From positions 1-64,000 of the forward strand of contig JAJSSI010000082.1 in NCBI GenBank assembly GCA_031841125.1: a stretch of DNA of 64,000 nucleotides. Direction: 5' to 3'. Each line of letters opens with the position of its first letter. Position 1 is the stretch's first letter. Under the pieces are notes generated by a model. The model saw nothing but the letters and a program-made list of their open reading frames with translations, searched no databases and was not told the origin of the DNA. Made by a program: the position numbers and the translations under genes. This DNA comes from Acanthococcus lagerstroemiae (taxonomy: Eukaryota; Arthropoda; Insecta; Hemiptera; Eriococcidae). Positions 24,201-39,200 of this stretch are shown here, one piece after another.

Positions 24201-27200
24201 GTTTCTTACTCAATTTTTCACGCTGAGTTCGAATTCGCTGTTGCAATTTGGCGGCGACCCTCCGTTCCCGAGATACCCTCGAAAAAGTTGGAAAAATTGA
24301 TCAATTTGGGTCAAAAAATGACTCTAGCTCAATTTTGACAACGGATTCGAATTCGTCTCGAAAAATTGACTAACTAGCACCAGCCCCGACGCCGTAGCTC
24401 TCCGAAAATTTTTTCGCCCCAAAAAATGCATGATGTATAGTATGGAGAAATTTTCAAAATTTGAGAAAATCAAAAATTTCGAATTCATGAGTGTTTCTTA
24501 CTCAATTTTTCACGCTGAGTTCGAATTCGCTGTTGCAATTTGGCGGCGACCCTCCGTTCCCGAGATACCCTCGAAAAAGTTGGAAAAATTGATCAATTTG
24601 GGTCAAAAAATGACTCTAGCTCAATTTTGACAACGGATTCGAATTCGTCTCGAAAAATTGACTAACTAGCACCAGCCCCGACGCCGTAGCTCTCCGAAAA
24701 TTTTTTCGCCCCAAAAAATGCATGATGTATAGTATGGAGAAATTTTCAAAATTTGAGAAAATCAAAAATTTCGAATTCATGAGTGTTTCTTACTCAATTT
24801 TTCACGCTGAGTTCGAATTCGCTGTTGCAATTTGGCGGCGACCCTCCGTTCCCGAGATACCCTCGAAAAAGTTGGAAAAATTGATCAATTTGGGTCAAAA
24901 AATGACTCTAGCTCAATTTTGACAACGGATTCGAATTCGTCTCGAAAAATTGACTAACTAGCACCAGCCCCGACGCCGTAGCTCTCCGAAAATTTTTTCG
25001 CCCCAAAAAATGCATGATGTATAGTATGGAGAAATTTTCAAAATTTGAGAAAATCAAAAATTTCGAATTCATGAGTGTTTCTTACTCAATTTTTCACGCT
25101 GAGTTCGAATTCGCTGTTGCAATTTGGCGGCGACCCTCCGTTCCCGAGATACCCTCGAAAAAGTTGGAAAAATTGATCAATTTGGGTCAAAAAATGACTC
25201 TAGCTCAATTTTGACAACGGATTCGAATTCGTCTCGAAAAATTGACTAACTAGCACCAGCCCCGACGCCGTAGCTCTCCGAAAATTTTTTCGCCCCAAAA
25301 AATGCATGATGTATAGTATGGAGAAATTTTCAAAATTTGAGAAAATCAAAAATTTCGAATTCATGAGTGTTTCTTACTCAATTTTTCACGCTGAGTTCGA
25401 ATTCGCTGTTGCAATTTGGCGGCGACCCTCCGTTCCCGAGATACCCTCGAAAAAGTTGGAAAAATTGATCAATTTGGGTCAAAAAATGACTCTAGCTCAA
25501 TTTTGACAACGGATTCGAATTCGTCTCGAAAAATTGACTAACTAGCACCAGCCCCGACGCCGTAGCTCTCCGAAAATTTTTTCGCCCCAAAAAATGCATG
25601 ATGTATAGTATGGAGAAATTTTCAAAATTTGAGAAAATCAAAAATTTCGAATTCATGAGTGTTTCTTACTCAATTTTTCACGCTGAGTTCGAATTCGCTG
25701 TTGCAATTTGGCGGCGACCCTCCGTTCCCGAGATACCCTCGAAAAAGTTGGAAAAATTGATCAATTTGGGTCAAAAAATGACTCTAGCTCAATTTTGACA
25801 ACGGATTCGAATTCGTCTCGAAAAATTGACTAACTAGCACCAGCCCCGACGCCGTAGCTCTCCGAAAATTTTTTCGCCCCAAAAAATGCATGATGTATAG
25901 TATGGAGAAATTTTCAAAATTTGAGAAAATCAAAAATTTCGAATTCATGAGTGTTTCTTACTCAATTTTTCACGCTGAGTTCGAATTCGCTGTTGCAATT
26001 TGGCGGCGACCCTCCGTTCCCGAGATACCCTCGAAAAAGTTGGAAAAATTGATCAATTTGGGTCAAAAAATGACTCTAGCTCAATTTTGACAACGGATTC
26101 GAATTCGTCTCGAAAAATTGACTAACTAGCACCAGCCCCGACGCCGTAGCTCTCCGAAAATTTTTTCGCCCCAAAAAATGCATGATGTATAGTATGGAGA
26201 AATTTTCAAAATTTGAGAAAATCAAAAATTTCGAATTCATGAGTGTTTCTTACTCAATTTTTCACGCTGAGTTCGAATTCGCTGTTGCAATTTGGCGGCG
26301 ACCCTCCGTTCCCGAGATACCCTCGAAAAAGTTGGAAAAATTGATCAATTTGGGTCAAAAAATGACTCTAGCTCAATTTTGACAACGGATTCGAATTCGT
26401 CTCGAAAAATTGACTAACTAGCACCAGCCCCGACGCCGTAGCTCTCCGAAAATTTTTTCGCCCCAAAAAATGCATGATGTATAGTATGGAGAAATTTTCA
26501 AAATTTGAGAAAATCAAAAATTTCGAATTCATGAGTGTTTCTTACTCAATTTTTCACGCTGAGTTCGAATTCGCTGTTGCAATTTGGCGGCGACCCTCCG
26601 TTCCCGAGATACCCTCGAAAAAGTTGGAAAAATTGATCAATTTGGGTCAAAAAATGACTCTAGCTCAATTTTGACAACGGATTCGAATTCGTCTCGAAAA
26701 ATTGACTAACTAGCACCAGCCCCGACGCCGTAGCTCTCCGAAAATTTTTTCGCCCCAAAAAATGCATGATGTATAGTATGGAGAAATTTTCAAAATTTGA
26801 GAAAATCAAAAATTTCGAATTCATGAGTGTTTCTTACTCAATTTTTCACGCTGAGTTCGAATTCGCTGTTGCAATTTGGCGGCGACCCTCCGTTCCCGAG
26901 ATACCCTCGAAAAAGTTGGAAAAATTGATCAATTTGGGTCAAAAAATGACTCTAGCTCAATTTTGACAACGGATTCGAATTCGTCTCGAAAAATTGACTA
27001 ACTAGCACCAGCCCCGACGCCGTAGCTCTCCGAAAATTTTTTCGCCCCAAAAAATGCATGATGTATAGTATGGAGAAATTTTCAAAATTTGAGAAAATCA
27101 AAAATTTCGAATTCATGAGTGTTTCTTACTCAATTTTTCACGCTGAGTTCGAATTCGCTGTTGCAATTTGGCGGCGACCCTCCGTTCCCGAGATACCCTC

Positions 27201-30200
27201 GAAAAAGTTGGAAAAATTGATCAATTTGGGTCAAAAAATGACTCTAGCTCAATTTTGACAACGGATTCGAATTCGTCTCGAAAAATTGACTAACTAGCAC
27301 CAGCCCCGACGCCGTAGCTCTCCGAAAATTTTTTCGCCCCAAAAAATGCATGATGTATAGTATGGAGAAATTTTCAAAATTTGAGAAAATCAAAAATTTC
27401 GAATTCATGAGTGTTTCTTACTCAATTTTTCACGCTGAGTTCGAATTCGCTGTTGCAATTTGGCGGCGACCCTCCGTTCCCGAGATACCCTCGAAAAAGT
27501 TGGAAAAATTGATCAATTTGGGTCAAAAAATGACTCTAGCTCAATTTTGACAACGGATTCGAATTCGTCTCGAAAAATTGACTAACTAGCACCAGCCCCG
27601 ACGCCGTAGCTCTCCGAAAATTTTTTCGCCCCAAAAAATGCATGATGTATAGTATGGAGAAATTTTCAAAATTTGAGAAAATCAAAAATTTCGAATTCAT
27701 GAGTGTTTCTTACTCAATTTTTCACGCTGAGTTCGAATTCGCTGTTGCAATTTGGCGGCGACCCTCCGTTCCCGAGATACCCTCGAAAAAGTTGGAAAAA
27801 TTGATCAATTTGGGTCAAAAAATGACTCTAGCTCAATTTTGACAACGGATTCGAATTCGTCTCGAAAAATTGACTAACTAGCACCAGCCCCGACGCCGTA
27901 GCTCTCCGAAAATTTTTTCGCCCCAAAAAATGCATGATGTATAGTATGGAGAAATTTTCAAAATTTGAGAAAATCAAAAATTTCGAATTCATGAGTGTTT
28001 CTTACTCAATTTTTCACGCTGAGTTCGAATTCGCTGTTGCAATTTGGCGGCGACCCTCCGTTCCCGAGATACCCTCGAAAAAGTTGGAAAAATTGATCAA
28101 TTTGGGTCAAAAAATGACTCTAGCTCAATTTTGACAACGGATTCGAATTCGTCTCGAAAAATTGACTAACTAGCACCAGCCCCGACGCCGTAGCTCTCCG
28201 AAAATTTTTTCGCCCCAAAAAATGCATGATGTATAGTATGGAGAAATTTTCAAAATTTGAGAAAATCAAAAATTTCGAATTCATGAGTGTTTCTTACTCA
28301 ATTTTTCACGCTGAGTTCGAATTCGCTGTTGCAATTTGGCGGCGACCCTCCGTTCCCGAGATACCCTCGAAAAAGTTGGAAAAATTGATCAATTTGGGTC
28401 AAAAAATGACTCTAGCTCAATTTTGACAACGGATTCGAATTCGTCTCGAAAAATTGACTAACTAGCACCAGCCCCGACGCCGTAGCTCTCCGAAAATTTT
28501 TTCGCCCCAAAAAATGCATGATGTATAGTATGGAGAAATTTTCAAAATTTGAGAAAATCAAAAATTTCGAATTCATGAGTGTTTCTTACTCAATTTTTCA
28601 CGCTGAGTTCGAATTCGCTGTTGCAATTTGGCGGCGACCCTCCGTTCCCGAGATACCCTCGAAAAAGTTGGAAAAATTGATCAATTTGGGTCAAAAAATG
28701 ACTCTAGCTCAATTTTGACAACGGATTCGAATTCGTCTCGAAAAATTGACTAACTAGCACCAGCCCCGACGCCGTAGCTCTCCGAAAATTTTTTCGCCCC
28801 AAAAAATGCATGATGTATAGTATGGAGAAATTTTCAAAATTTGAGAAAATCAAAAATTTCGAATTCATGAGTGTTTCTTACTCAATTTTTCACGCTGAGT
28901 TCGAATTCGCTGTTGCAATTTGGCGGCGACCCTCCGTTCCCGAGATACCCTCGAAAAAGTTGGAAAAATTGATCAATTTGGGTCAAAAAATGACTCTAGC
29001 TCAATTTTGACAACGGATTCGAATTCGTCTCGAAAAATTGACTAACTAGCACCAGCCCCGACGCCGTAGCTCTCCGAAAATTTTTTCGCCCCAAAAAATG
29101 CATGATGTATAGTATGGAGAAATTTTCAAAATTTGAGAAAATCAAAAATTTCGAATTCATGAGTGTTTCTTACTCAATTTTTCACGCTGAGTTCGAATTC
29201 GCTGTTGCAATTTGGCGGCGACCCTCCGTTCCCGAGATACCCTCGAAAAAGTTGGAAAAATTGATCAATTTGGGTCAAAAAATGACTCTAGCTCAATTTT
29301 GACAACGGATTCGAATTCGTCTCGAAAAATTGACTAACTAGCACCAGCCCCGACGCCGTAGCTCTCCGAAAATTTTTTCGCCCCAAAAAATGCATGATGT
29401 ATAGTATGGAGAAATTTTCAAAATTTGAGAAAATCAAAAATTTCGAATTCATGAGTGTTTCTTACTCAATTTTTCACGCTGAGTTCGAATTCGCTGTTGC
29501 AATTTGGCGGCGACCCTCCGTTCCCGAGATACCCTCGAAAAAGTTGGAAAAATTGATCAATTTGGGTCAAAAAATGACTCTAGCTCAATTTTGACAACGG
29601 ATTCGAATTCGTCTCGAAAAATTGACTAACTAGCACCAGCCCCGACGCCGTAGCTCTCCGAAAATTTTTTCGCCCCAAAAAATGCATGATGTATAGTATG
29701 GAGAAATTTTCAAAATTTGAGAAAATCAAAAATTTCGAATTCATGAGTGTTTCTTACTCAATTTTTCACGCTGAGTTCGAATTCGCTGTTGCAATTTGGC
29801 GGCGACCCTCCGTTCCCGAGATACCCTCGAAAAAGTTGGAAAAATTGATCAATTTGGGTCAAAAAATGACTCTAGCTCAATTTTGACAACGGATTCGAAT
29901 TCGTCTCGAAAAATTGACTAACTAGCACCAGCCCCGACGCCGTAGCTCTCCGAAAATTTTTTCGCCCCAAAAAATGCATGATGTATAGTATGGAGAAATT
30001 TTCAAAATTTGAGAAAATCAAAAATTTCGAATTCATGAGTGTTTCTTACTCAATTTTTCACGCTGAGTTCGAATTCGCTGTTGCAATTTGGCGGCGACCC
30101 TCCGTTCCCGAGATACCCTCGAAAAAGTTGGAAAAATTGATCAATTTGGGTCAAAAAATGACTCTAGCTCAATTTTGACAACGGATTCGAATTCGTCTCG

Positions 30201-33200
30201 AAAAATTGACTAACTAGCACCAGCCCCGACGCCGTAGCTCTCCGAAAATTTTTTCGCCCCAAAAAATGCATGATGTATAGTATGGAGAAATTTTCAAAAT
30301 TTGAGAAAATCAAAAATTTCGAATTCATGAGTGTTTCTTACTCAATTTTTCACGCTGAGTTCGAATTCGCTGTTGCAATTTGGCGGCGACCCTCCGTTCC
30401 CGAGATACCCTCGAAAAAGTTGGAAAAATTGATCAATTTGGGTCAAAAAATGACTCTAGCTCAATTTTGACAACGGATTCGAATTCGTCTCGAAAAATTG
30501 ACTAACTAGCACCAGCCCCGACGCCGTAGCTCTCCGAAAATTTTTTCGCCCCAAAAAATGCATGATGTATAGTATGGAGAAATTTTCAAAATTTGAGAAA
30601 ATCAAAAATTTCGAATTCATGAGTGTTTCTTACTCAATTTTTCACGCTGAGTTCGAATTCGCTGTTGCAATTTGGCGGCGACCCTCCGTTCCCGAGATAC
30701 CCTCGAAAAAGTTGGAAAAATTGATCAATTTGGGTCAAAAAATGACTCTAGCTCAATTTTGACAACGGATTCGAATTCGTCTCGAAAAATTGACTAACTA
30801 GCACCAGCCCCGACGCCGTAGCTCTCCGAAAATTTTTTCGCCCCAAAAAATGCATGATGTATAGTATGGAGAAATTTTCAAAATTTGAGAAAATCAAAAA
30901 TTTCGAATTCATGAGTGTTTCTTACTCAATTTTTCACGCTGAGTTCGAATTCGCTGTTGCAATTTGGCGGCGACCCTCCGTTCCCGAGATACCCTCGAAA
31001 AAGTTGGAAAAATTGATCAATTTGGGTCAAAAAATGACTCTAGCTCAATTTTGACAACGGATTCGAATTCGTCTCGAAAAATTGACTAACTAGCACCAGC
31101 CCCGACGCCGTAGCTCTCCGAAAATTTTTTCGCCCCAAAAAATGCATGATGTATAGTATGGAGAAATTTTCAAAATTTGAGAAAATCAAAAATTTCGAAT
31201 TCATGAGTGTTTCTTACTCAATTTTTCACGCTGAGTTCGAATTCGCTGTTGCAATTTGGCGGCGACCCTCCGTTCCCGAGATACCCTCGAAAAAGTTGGA
31301 AAAATTGATCAATTTGGGTCAAAAAATGACTCTAGCTCAATTTTGACAACGGATTCGAATTCGTCTCGAAAAATTGACTAACTAGCACCAGCCCCGACGC
31401 CGTAGCTCTCCGAAAATTTTTTCGCCCCAAAAAATGCATGATGTATAGTATGGAGAAATTTTCAAAATTTGAGAAAATCAAAAATTTCGAATTCATGAGT
31501 GTTTCTTACTCAATTTTTCACGCTGAGTTCGAATTCGCTGTTGCAATTTGGCGGCGACCCTCCGTTCCCGAGATACCCTCGAAAAAGTTGGAAAAATTGA
31601 TCAATTTGGGTCAAAAAATGACTCTAGCTCAATTTTGACAACGGATTCGAATTCGTCTCGAAAAATTGACTAACTAGCACCAGCCCCGACGCCGTAGCTC
31701 TCCGAAAATTTTTTCGCCCCAAAAAATGCATGATGTATAGTATGGAGAAATTTTCAAAATTTGAGAAAATCAAAAATTTCGAATTCATGAGTGTTTCTTA
31801 CTCAATTTTTCACGCTGAGTTCGAATTCGCTGTTGCAATTTGGCGGCGACCCTCCGTTCCCGAGATACCCTCGAAAAAGTTGGAAAAATTGATCAATTTG
31901 GGTCAAAAAATGACTCTAGCTCAATTTTGACAACGGATTCGAATTCGTCTCGAAAAATTGACTAACTAGCACCAGCCCCGACGCCGTAGCTCTCCGAAAA
32001 TTTTTTCGCCCCAAAAAATGCATGATGTATAGTATGGAGAAATTTTCAAAATTTGAGAAAATCAAAAATTTCGAATTCATGAGTGTTTCTTACTCAATTT
32101 TTCACGCTGAGTTCGAATTCGCTGTTGCAATTTGGCGGCGACCCTCCGTTCCCGAGATACCCTCGAAAAAGTTGGAAAAATTGATCAATTTGGGTCAAAA
32201 AATGACTCTAGCTCAATTTTGACAACGGATTCGAATTCGTCTCGAAAAATTGACTAACTAGCACCAGCCCCGACGCCGTAGCTCTCCGAAAATTTTTTCG
32301 CCCCAAAAAATGCATGATGTATAGTATGGAGAAATTTTCAAAATTTGAGAAAATCAAAAATTTCGAATTCATGAGTGTTTCTTACTCAATTTTTCACGCT
32401 GAGTTCGAATTCGCTGTTGCAATTTGGCGGCGACCCTCCGTTCCCGAGATACCCTCGAAAAAGTTGGAAAAATTGATCAATTTGGGTCAAAAAATGACTC
32501 TAGCTCAATTTTGACAACGGATTCGAATTCGTCTCGAAAAATTGACTAACTAGCACCAGCCCCGACGCCGTAGCTCTCCGAAAATTTTTTCGCCCCAAAA
32601 AATGCATGATGTATAGTATGGAGAAATTTTCAAAATTTGAGAAAATCAAAAATTTCGAATTCATGAGTGTTTCTTACTCAATTTTTCACGCTGAGTTCGA
32701 ATTCGCTGTTGCAATTTGGCGGCGACCCTCCGTTCCCGAGATACCCTCGAAAAAGTTGGAAAAATTGATCAATTTGGGTCAAAAAATGACTCTAGCTCAA
32801 TTTTGACAACGGATTCGAATTCGTCTCGAAAAATTGACTAACTAGCACCAGCCCCGACGCCGTAGCTCTCCGAAAATTTTTTCGCCCCAAAAAATGCATG
32901 ATGTATAGTATGGAGAAATTTTCAAAATTTGAGAAAATCAAAAATTTCGAATTCATGAGTGTTTCTTACTCAATTTTTCACGCTGAGTTCGAATTCGCTG
33001 TTGCAATTTGGCGGCGACCCTCCGTTCCCGAGATACCCTCGAAAAAGTTGGAAAAATTGATCAATTTGGGTCAAAAAATGACTCTAGCTCAATTTTGACA
33101 ACGGATTCGAATTCGTCTCGAAAAATTGACTAACTAGCACCAGCCCCGACGCCGTAGCTCTCCGAAAATTTTTTCGCCCCAAAAAATGCATGATGTATAG

Positions 33201-36200
33201 TATGGAGAAATTTTCAAAATTTGAGAAAATCAAAAATTTCGAATTCATGAGTGTTTCTTACTCAATTTTTCACGCTGAGTTCGAATTCGCTGTTGCAATT
33301 TGGCGGCGACCCTCCGTTCCCGAGATACCCTCGAAAAAGTTGGAAAAATTGATCAATTTGGGTCAAAAAATGACTCTAGCTCAATTTTGACAACGGATTC
33401 GAATTCGTCTCGAAAAATTGACTAACTAGCACCAGCCCCGACGCCGTAGCTCTCCGAAAATTTTTTCGCCCCAAAAAATGCATGATGTATAGTATGGAGA
33501 AATTTTCAAAATTTGAGAAAATCAAAAATTTCGAATTCATGAGTGTTTCTTACTCAATTTTTCACGCTGAGTTCGAATTCGCTGTTGCAATTTGGCGGCG
33601 ACCCTCCGTTCCCGAGATACCCTCGAAAAAGTTGGAAAAATTGATCAATTTGGGTCAAAAAATGACTCTAGCTCAATTTTGACAACGGATTCGAATTCGT
33701 CTCGAAAAATTGACTAACTAGCACCAGCCCCGACGCCGTAGCTCTCCGAAAATTTTTTCGCCCCAAAAAATGCATGATGTATAGTATGGAGAAATTTTCA
33801 AAATTTGAGAAAATCAAAAATTTCGAATTCATGAGTGTTTCTTACTCAATTTTTCACGCTGAGTTCGAATTCGCTGTTGCAATTTGGCGGCGACCCTCCG
33901 TTCCCGAGATACCCTCGAAAAAGTTGGAAAAATTGATCAATTTGGGTCAAAAAATGACTCTAGCTCAATTTTGACAACGGATTCGAATTCGTCTCGAAAA
34001 ATTGACTAACTAGCACCAGCCCCGACGCCGTAGCTCTCCGAAAATTTTTTCGCCCCAAAAAATGCATGATGTATAGTATGGAGAAATTTTCAAAATTTGA
34101 GAAAATCAAAAATTTCGAATTCATGAGTGTTTCTTACTCAATTTTTCACGCTGAGTTCGAATTCGCTGTTGCAATTTGGCGGCGACCCTCCGTTCCCGAG
34201 ATACCCTCGAAAAAGTTGGAAAAATTGATCAATTTGGGTCAAAAAATGACTCTAGCTCAATTTTGACAACGGATTCGAATTCGTCTCGAAAAATTGACTA
34301 ACTAGCACCAGCCCCGACGCCGTAGCTCTCCGAAAATTTTTTCGCCCCAAAAAATGCATGATGTATAGTATGGAGAAATTTTCAAAATTTGAGAAAATCA
34401 AAAATTTCGAATTCATGAGTGTTTCTTACTCAATTTTTCACGCTGAGTTCGAATTCGCTGTTGCAATTTGGCGGCGACCCTCCGTTCCCGAGATACCCTC
34501 GAAAAAGTTGGAAAAATTGATCAATTTGGGTCAAAAAATGACTCTAGCTCAATTTTGACAACGGATTCGAATTCGTCTCGAAAAATTGACTAACTAGCAC
34601 CAGCCCCGACGCCGTAGCTCTCCGAAAATTTTTTCGCCCCAAAAAATGCATGATGTATAGTATGGAGAAATTTTCAAAATTTGAGAAAATCAAAAATTTC
34701 GAATTCATGAGTGTTTCTTACTCAATTTTTCACGCTGAGTTCGAATTCGCTGTTGCAATTTGGCGGCGACCCTCCGTTCCCGAGATACCCTCGAAAAAGT
34801 TGGAAAAATTGATCAATTTGGGTCAAAAAATGACTCTAGCTCAATTTTGACAACGGATTCGAATTCGTCTCGAAAAATTGACTAACTAGCACCAGCCCCG
34901 ACGCCGTAGCTCTCCGAAAATTTTTTCGCCCCAAAAAATGCATGATGTATAGTATGGAGAAATTTTCAAAATTTGAGAAAATCAAAAATTTCGAATTCAT
35001 GAGTGTTTCTTACTCAATTTTTCACGCTGAGTTCGAATTCGCTGTTGCAATTTGGCGGCGACCCTCCGTTCCCGAGATACCCTCGAAAAAGTTGGAAAAA
35101 TTGATCAATTTGGGTCAAAAAATGACTCTAGCTCAATTTTGACAACGGATTCGAATTCGTCTCGAAAAATTGACTAACTAGCACCAGCCCCGACGCCGTA
35201 GCTCTCCGAAAATTTTTTCGCCCCAAAAAATGCATGATGTATAGTATGGAGAAATTTTCAAAATTTGAGAAAATCAAAAATTTCGAATTCATGAGTGTTT
35301 CTTACTCAATTTTTCACGCTGAGTTCGAATTCGCTGTTGCAATTTGGCGGCGACCCTCCGTTCCCGAGATACCCTCGAAAAAGTTGGAAAAATTGATCAA
35401 TTTGGGTCAAAAAATGACTCTAGCTCAATTTTGACAACGGATTCGAATTCGTCTCGAAAAATTGACTAACTAGCACCAGCCCCGACGCCGTAGCTCTCCG
35501 AAAATTTTTTCGCCCCAAAAAATGCATGATGTATAGTATGGAGAAATTTTCAAAATTTGAGAAAATCAAAAATTTCGAATTCATGAGTGTTTCTTACTCA
35601 ATTTTTCACGCTGAGTTCGAATTCGCTGTTGCAATTTGGCGGCGACCCTCCGTTCCCGAGATACCCTCGAAAAAGTTGGAAAAATTGATCAATTTGGGTC
35701 AAAAAATGACTCTAGCTCAATTTTGACAACGGATTCGAATTCGTCTCGAAAAATTGACTAACTAGCACCAGCCCCGACGCCGTAGCTCTCCGAAAATTTT
35801 TTCGCCCCAAAAAATGCATGATGTATAGTATGGAGAAATTTTCAAAATTTGAGAAAATCAAAAATTTCGAATTCATGAGTGTTTCTTACTCAATTTTTCA
35901 CGCTGAGTTCGAATTCGCTGTTGCAATTTGGCGGCGACCCTCCGTTCCCGAGATACCCTCGAAAAAGTTGGAAAAATTGATCAATTTGGGTCAAAAAATG
36001 ACTCTAGCTCAATTTTGACAACGGATTCGAATTCGTCTCGAAAAATTGACTAACTAGCACCAGCCCCGACGCCGTAGCTCTCCGAAAATTTTTTCGCCCC
36101 AAAAAATGCATGATGTATAGTATGGAGAAATTTTCAAAATTTGAGAAAATCAAAAATTTCGAATTCATGAGTGTTTCTTACTCAATTTTTCACGCTGAGT

Positions 36201-39200
36201 TCGAATTCGCTGTTGCAATTTGGCGGCGACCCTCCGTTCCCGAGATACCCTCGAAAAAGTTGGAAAAATTGATCAATTTGGGTCAAAAAATGACTCTAGC
36301 TCAATTTTGACAACGGATTCGAATTCGTCTCGAAAAATTGACTAACTAGCACCAGCCCCGACGCCGTAGCTCTCCGAAAATTTTTTCGCCCCAAAAAATG
36401 CATGATGTATAGTATGGAGAAATTTTCAAAATTTGAGAAAATCAAAAATTTCGAATTCATGAGTGTTTCTTACTCAATTTTTCACGCTGAGTTCGAATTC
36501 GCTGTTGCAATTTGGCGGCGACCCTCCGTTCCCGAGATACCCTCGAAAAAGTTGGAAAAATTGATCAATTTGGGTCAAAAAATGACTCTAGCTCAATTTT
36601 GACAACGGATTCGAATTCGTCTCGAAAAATTGACTAACTAGCACCAGCCCCGACGCCGTAGCTCTCCGAAAATTTTTTCGCCCCAAAAAATGCATGATGT
36701 ATAGTATGGAGAAATTTTCAAAATTTGAGAAAATCAAAAATTTCGAATTCATGAGTGTTTCTTACTCAATTTTTCACGCTGAGTTCGAATTCGCTGTTGC
36801 AATTTGGCGGCGACCCTCCGTTCCCGAGATACCCTCGAAAAAGTTGGAAAAATTGATCAATTTGGGTCAAAAAATGACTCTAGCTCAATTTTGACAACGG
36901 ATTCGAATTCGTCTCGAAAAATTGACTAACTAGCACCAGCCCCGACGCCGTAGCTCTCCGAAAATTTTTTCGCCCCAAAAAATGCATGATGTATAGTATG
37001 GAGAAATTTTCAAAATTTGAGAAAATCAAAAATTTCGAATTCATGAGTGTTTCTTACTCAATTTTTCACGCTGAGTTCGAATTCGCTGTTGCAATTTGGC
37101 GGCGACCCTCCGTTCCCGAGATACCCTCGAAAAAGTTGGAAAAATTGATCAATTTGGGTCAAAAAATGACTCTAGCTCAATTTTGACAACGGATTCGAAT
37201 TCGTCTCGAAAAATTGACTAACTAGCACCAGCCCCGACGCCGTAGCTCTCCGAAAATTTTTTCGCCCCAAAAAATGCATGATGTATAGTATGGAGAAATT
37301 TTCAAAATTTGAGAAAATCAAAAATTTCGAATTCATGAGTGTTTCTTACTCAATTTTTCACGCTGAGTTCGAATTCGCTGTTGCAATTTGGCGGCGACCC
37401 TCCGTTCCCGAGATACCCTCGAAAAAGTTGGAAAAATTGATCAATTTGGGTCAAAAAATGACTCTAGCTCAATTTTGACAACGGATTCGAATTCGTCTCG
37501 AAAAATTGACTAACTAGCACCAGCCCCGACGCCGTAGCTCTCCGAAAATTTTTTCGCCCCAAAAAATGCATGATGTATAGTATGGAGAAATTTTCAAAAT
37601 TTGAGAAAATCAAAAATTTCGAATTCATGAGTGTTTCTTACTCAATTTTTCACGCTGAGTTCGAATTCGCTGTTGCAATTTGGCGGCGACCCTCCGTTCC
37701 CGAGATACCCTCGAAAAAGTTGGAAAAATTGATCAATTTGGGTCAAAAAATGACTCTAGCTCAATTTTGACAACGGATTCGAATTCGTCTCGAAAAATTG
37801 ACTAACTAGCACCAGCCCCGACGCCGTAGCTCTCCGAAAATTTTTTCGCCCCAAAAAATGCATGATGTATAGTATGGAGAAATTTTCAAAATTTGAGAAA
37901 ATCAAAAATTTCGAATTCATGAGTGTTTCTTACTCAATTTTTCACGCTGAGTTCGAATTCGCTGTTGCAATTTGGCGGCGACCCTCCGTTCCCGAGATAC
38001 CCTCGAAAAAGTTGGAAAAATTGATCAATTTGGGTCAAAAAATGACTCTAGCTCAATTTTGACAACGGATTCGAATTCGTCTCGAAAAATTGACTAACTA
38101 GCACCAGCCCCGACGCCGTAGCTCTCCGAAAATTTTTTCGCCCCAAAAAATGCATGATGTATAGTATGGAGAAATTTTCAAAATTTGAGAAAATCAAAAA
38201 TTTCGAATTCATGAGTGTTTCTTACTCAATTTTTCACGCTGAGTTCGAATTCGCTGTTGCAATTTGGCGGCGACCCTCCGTTCCCGAGATACCCTCGAAA
38301 AAGTTGGAAAAATTGATCAATTTGGGTCAAAAAATGACTCTAGCTCAATTTTGACAACGGATTCGAATTCGTCTCGAAAAATTGACTAACTAGCACCAGC
38401 CCCGACGCCGTAGCTCTCCGAAAATTTTTTCGCCCCAAAAAATGCATGATGTATAGTATGGAGAAATTTTCAAAATTTGAGAAAATCAAAAATTTCGAAT
38501 TCATGAGTGTTTCTTACTCAATTTTTCACGCTGAGTTCGAATTCGCTGTTGCAATTTGGCGGCGACCCTCCGTTCCCGAGATACCCTCGAAAAAGTTGGA
38601 AAAATTGATCAATTTGGGTCAAAAAATGACTCTAGCTCAATTTTGACAACGGATTCGAATTCGTCTCGAAAAATTGACTAACTAGCACCAGCCCCGACGC
38701 CGTAGCTCTCCGAAAATTTTTTCGCCCCAAAAAATGCATGATGTATAGTATGGAGAAATTTTCAAAATTTGAGAAAATCAAAAATTTCGAATTCATGAGT
38801 GTTTCTTACTCAATTTTTCACGCTGAGTTCGAATTCGCTGTTGCAATTTGGCGGCGACCCTCCGTTCCCGAGATACCCTCGAAAAAGTTGGAAAAATTGA
38901 TCAATTTGGGTCAAAAAATGACTCTAGCTCAATTTTGACAACGGATTCGAATTCGTCTCGAAAAATTGACTAACTAGCACCAGCCCCGACGCCGTAGCTC
39001 TCCGAAAATTTTTTCGCCCCAAAAAATGCATGATGTATAGTATGGAGAAATTTTCAAAATTTGAGAAAATCAAAAATTTCGAATTCATGAGTGTTTCTTA
39101 CTCAATTTTTCACGCTGAGTTCGAATTCGCTGTTGCAATTTGGCGGCGACCCTCCGTTCCCGAGATACCCTCGAAAAAGTTGGAAAAATTGATCAATTTG